Shown here piece by piece: positions 6,270 through 6,781 of a stretch of DNA of 6,781 nt. The notes under the pieces were generated by a model that was given only the letters and a program-made list of their open reading frames with translations, was not told the origin of the DNA and searched no databases. A program made the translations under genes and the position numbers. Positions within the stretch are counted from its first letter, which is position 1; every line of letters starts with the position of its first letter. Origin of the DNA: Fibrobacter sp. (GTDB lineage Bacteria; Fibrobacterota; Fibrobacteria; Fibrobacterales; Fibrobacteraceae); assembly GCA_012841225.1 (NCBI GenBank), contig DUVD01000218.1, forward strand, positions 1 through 6,781. The letters are read 5' to 3'.

Positions 6270-6781
6270 TAATTGGATCGGTTTACCCCCGATTTGAAGA
6301 AGACGCCGAAGTGCCTTGGCTGCGCACCTCTATATTAAAATTAAAAGAAGCCGGTCTGCGAATAGAAGTGTTAGCACCTTCTTACCGAGGTTTGCATTCA
6401 CATTTAATTGACGGGACTATAGTACATCGCTTTCGTTACGCGCCCGCTTTTTTAGAGACACTCACTCATGATGAGGGCGCTCCTTCTAAAATGGCAAACA
6501 AGCCTTGGATGCAGTTACTAGCCATCCCCTATATTTTAAGTGGCTTTTTTAAATGCCTTAGCCTTGCTAGACGTGAGCGTTATGATGTTATTCACGTGCA
6601 CTGGCCTTTTCCTCATGGTCTAATTGCGCTAGGCGCAGCTAAATGGTTTAAAATCCCAATTGTTCTTAACTTTCATGGAGCAGAACTTCTTCTCATTCGA
6701 AAACATGGTTGGGTGGCTCCTGTCCTTCGTTTTATTTTAGGCCAAAGTAGTGCTGTGCTTGCAAACAGCAACTTTACTGCG
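6257..6781 (+). CDS. GT4-type glycosyltransferase, N-terminal part (runs off the window)
   Basis: The first 175 residues of a GT-B fold glycosyltransferase; the reading frame is open to the last base. It opens with MRVLVIGSVYPRFEEDAEVP, the first Rossmann strand and glycine-containing loop common in GT4 enzymes. YDVIHVHWPFPHGLIA (109-124) and IPIVLNFHGAEL (133-144) follow, the usual acceptor-domain strands, then SSAVLANSNFT (164-174). The donor-binding C-terminal domain with its E-x7-E motif would lie outside. It would transfer a sugar from a nucleotide donor to a lipid-linked or polysaccharide acceptor at the cytoplasmic face of the membrane. The start overlaps the preceding gene by 13 bp and has no clear Shine-Dalgarno, consistent with translational coupling. 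A TTG at 6245 is the only other start in frame after the stop at 6236. Sugar specificity cannot be read from this part. Confidence 0.85.
   Translation, partial: MRVLVIGSVYPRFEEDAEVPWLRTSILKLKEAGLRIEVLAPSYRGLHSHLIDGTIVHRFRYAPAFLETLTHDEGAPSKMANKPWMQLLAIPYILSGFFKCLSLARRERYDVIHVHWPFPHGLIALGAAKWFKIPIVLNFHGAELLLIRKHGWVAPVLRFILGQSSAVLANSNFTA

Overview
The window looks like an AT-rich Gram-negative chromosome segment, most likely from Fibrobacterota (inference). The reasons are a secreted family-74-type glycoside hydrolase with a C-terminal Gly-Lys beta-sandwich tail like the sorting tails of Fibrobacterota/Bacteroidota secreted enzymes, a DUF4954-type protein (a family known mainly from Bacteroidota, Spirochaetota and Fibrobacterota), and a short-signal lipoprotein. 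No rRNA, tRNA, mobile element or CRISPR array is visible. Coding density is high and no gene-free stretch exceeds about 110 bases.

Layout. Positions 25-5778 hold four genes, all on the minus strand. In transcription order they are a DUF4954-like left-handed beta-helix protein (5778-3895), a compact membrane M48-type zinc metallopeptidase (about 3892-3332) whose start abuts the preceding stop, an unrecognised lipoprotein (3273-2692), and a large secreted xyloglucanase-like GH74 enzyme (2580-25). The first two are almost certainly one transcription unit. The lipoprotein and the hydrolase have their own strong Shine-Dalgarno sequences. The hydrolase also has a candidate -10 box, preceded by two AT-rich inverted repeats in the 111-bp gap.

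After a divergent gap of only 23 bp, the plus strand begins a second unit. It holds a small protein that looks like a degenerate GGDEF-type domain (5802-6269), then the N-terminal 175 residues of a GT4-type glycosyltransferase (6257 onward, cut by the window edge), overlapping it by 13 bp. This resembles the start of an exopolysaccharide or surface glycan cluster, with the GGDEF-like protein as a possible regulator or scaffold.

The most unusual feature is a compact GC hairpin with a T-tract inside the first codons of the DUF4954-like gene (5733-5752). It reads as a good intrinsic terminator on the plus strand and a poorer one on the minus strand, and sits about 50 bp before the divergent plus-strand gene. 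The hydrolase acts outside the cell on plant polysaccharide. The remaining genes probably concern envelope functions, but nothing in the sequence links them into one pathway.
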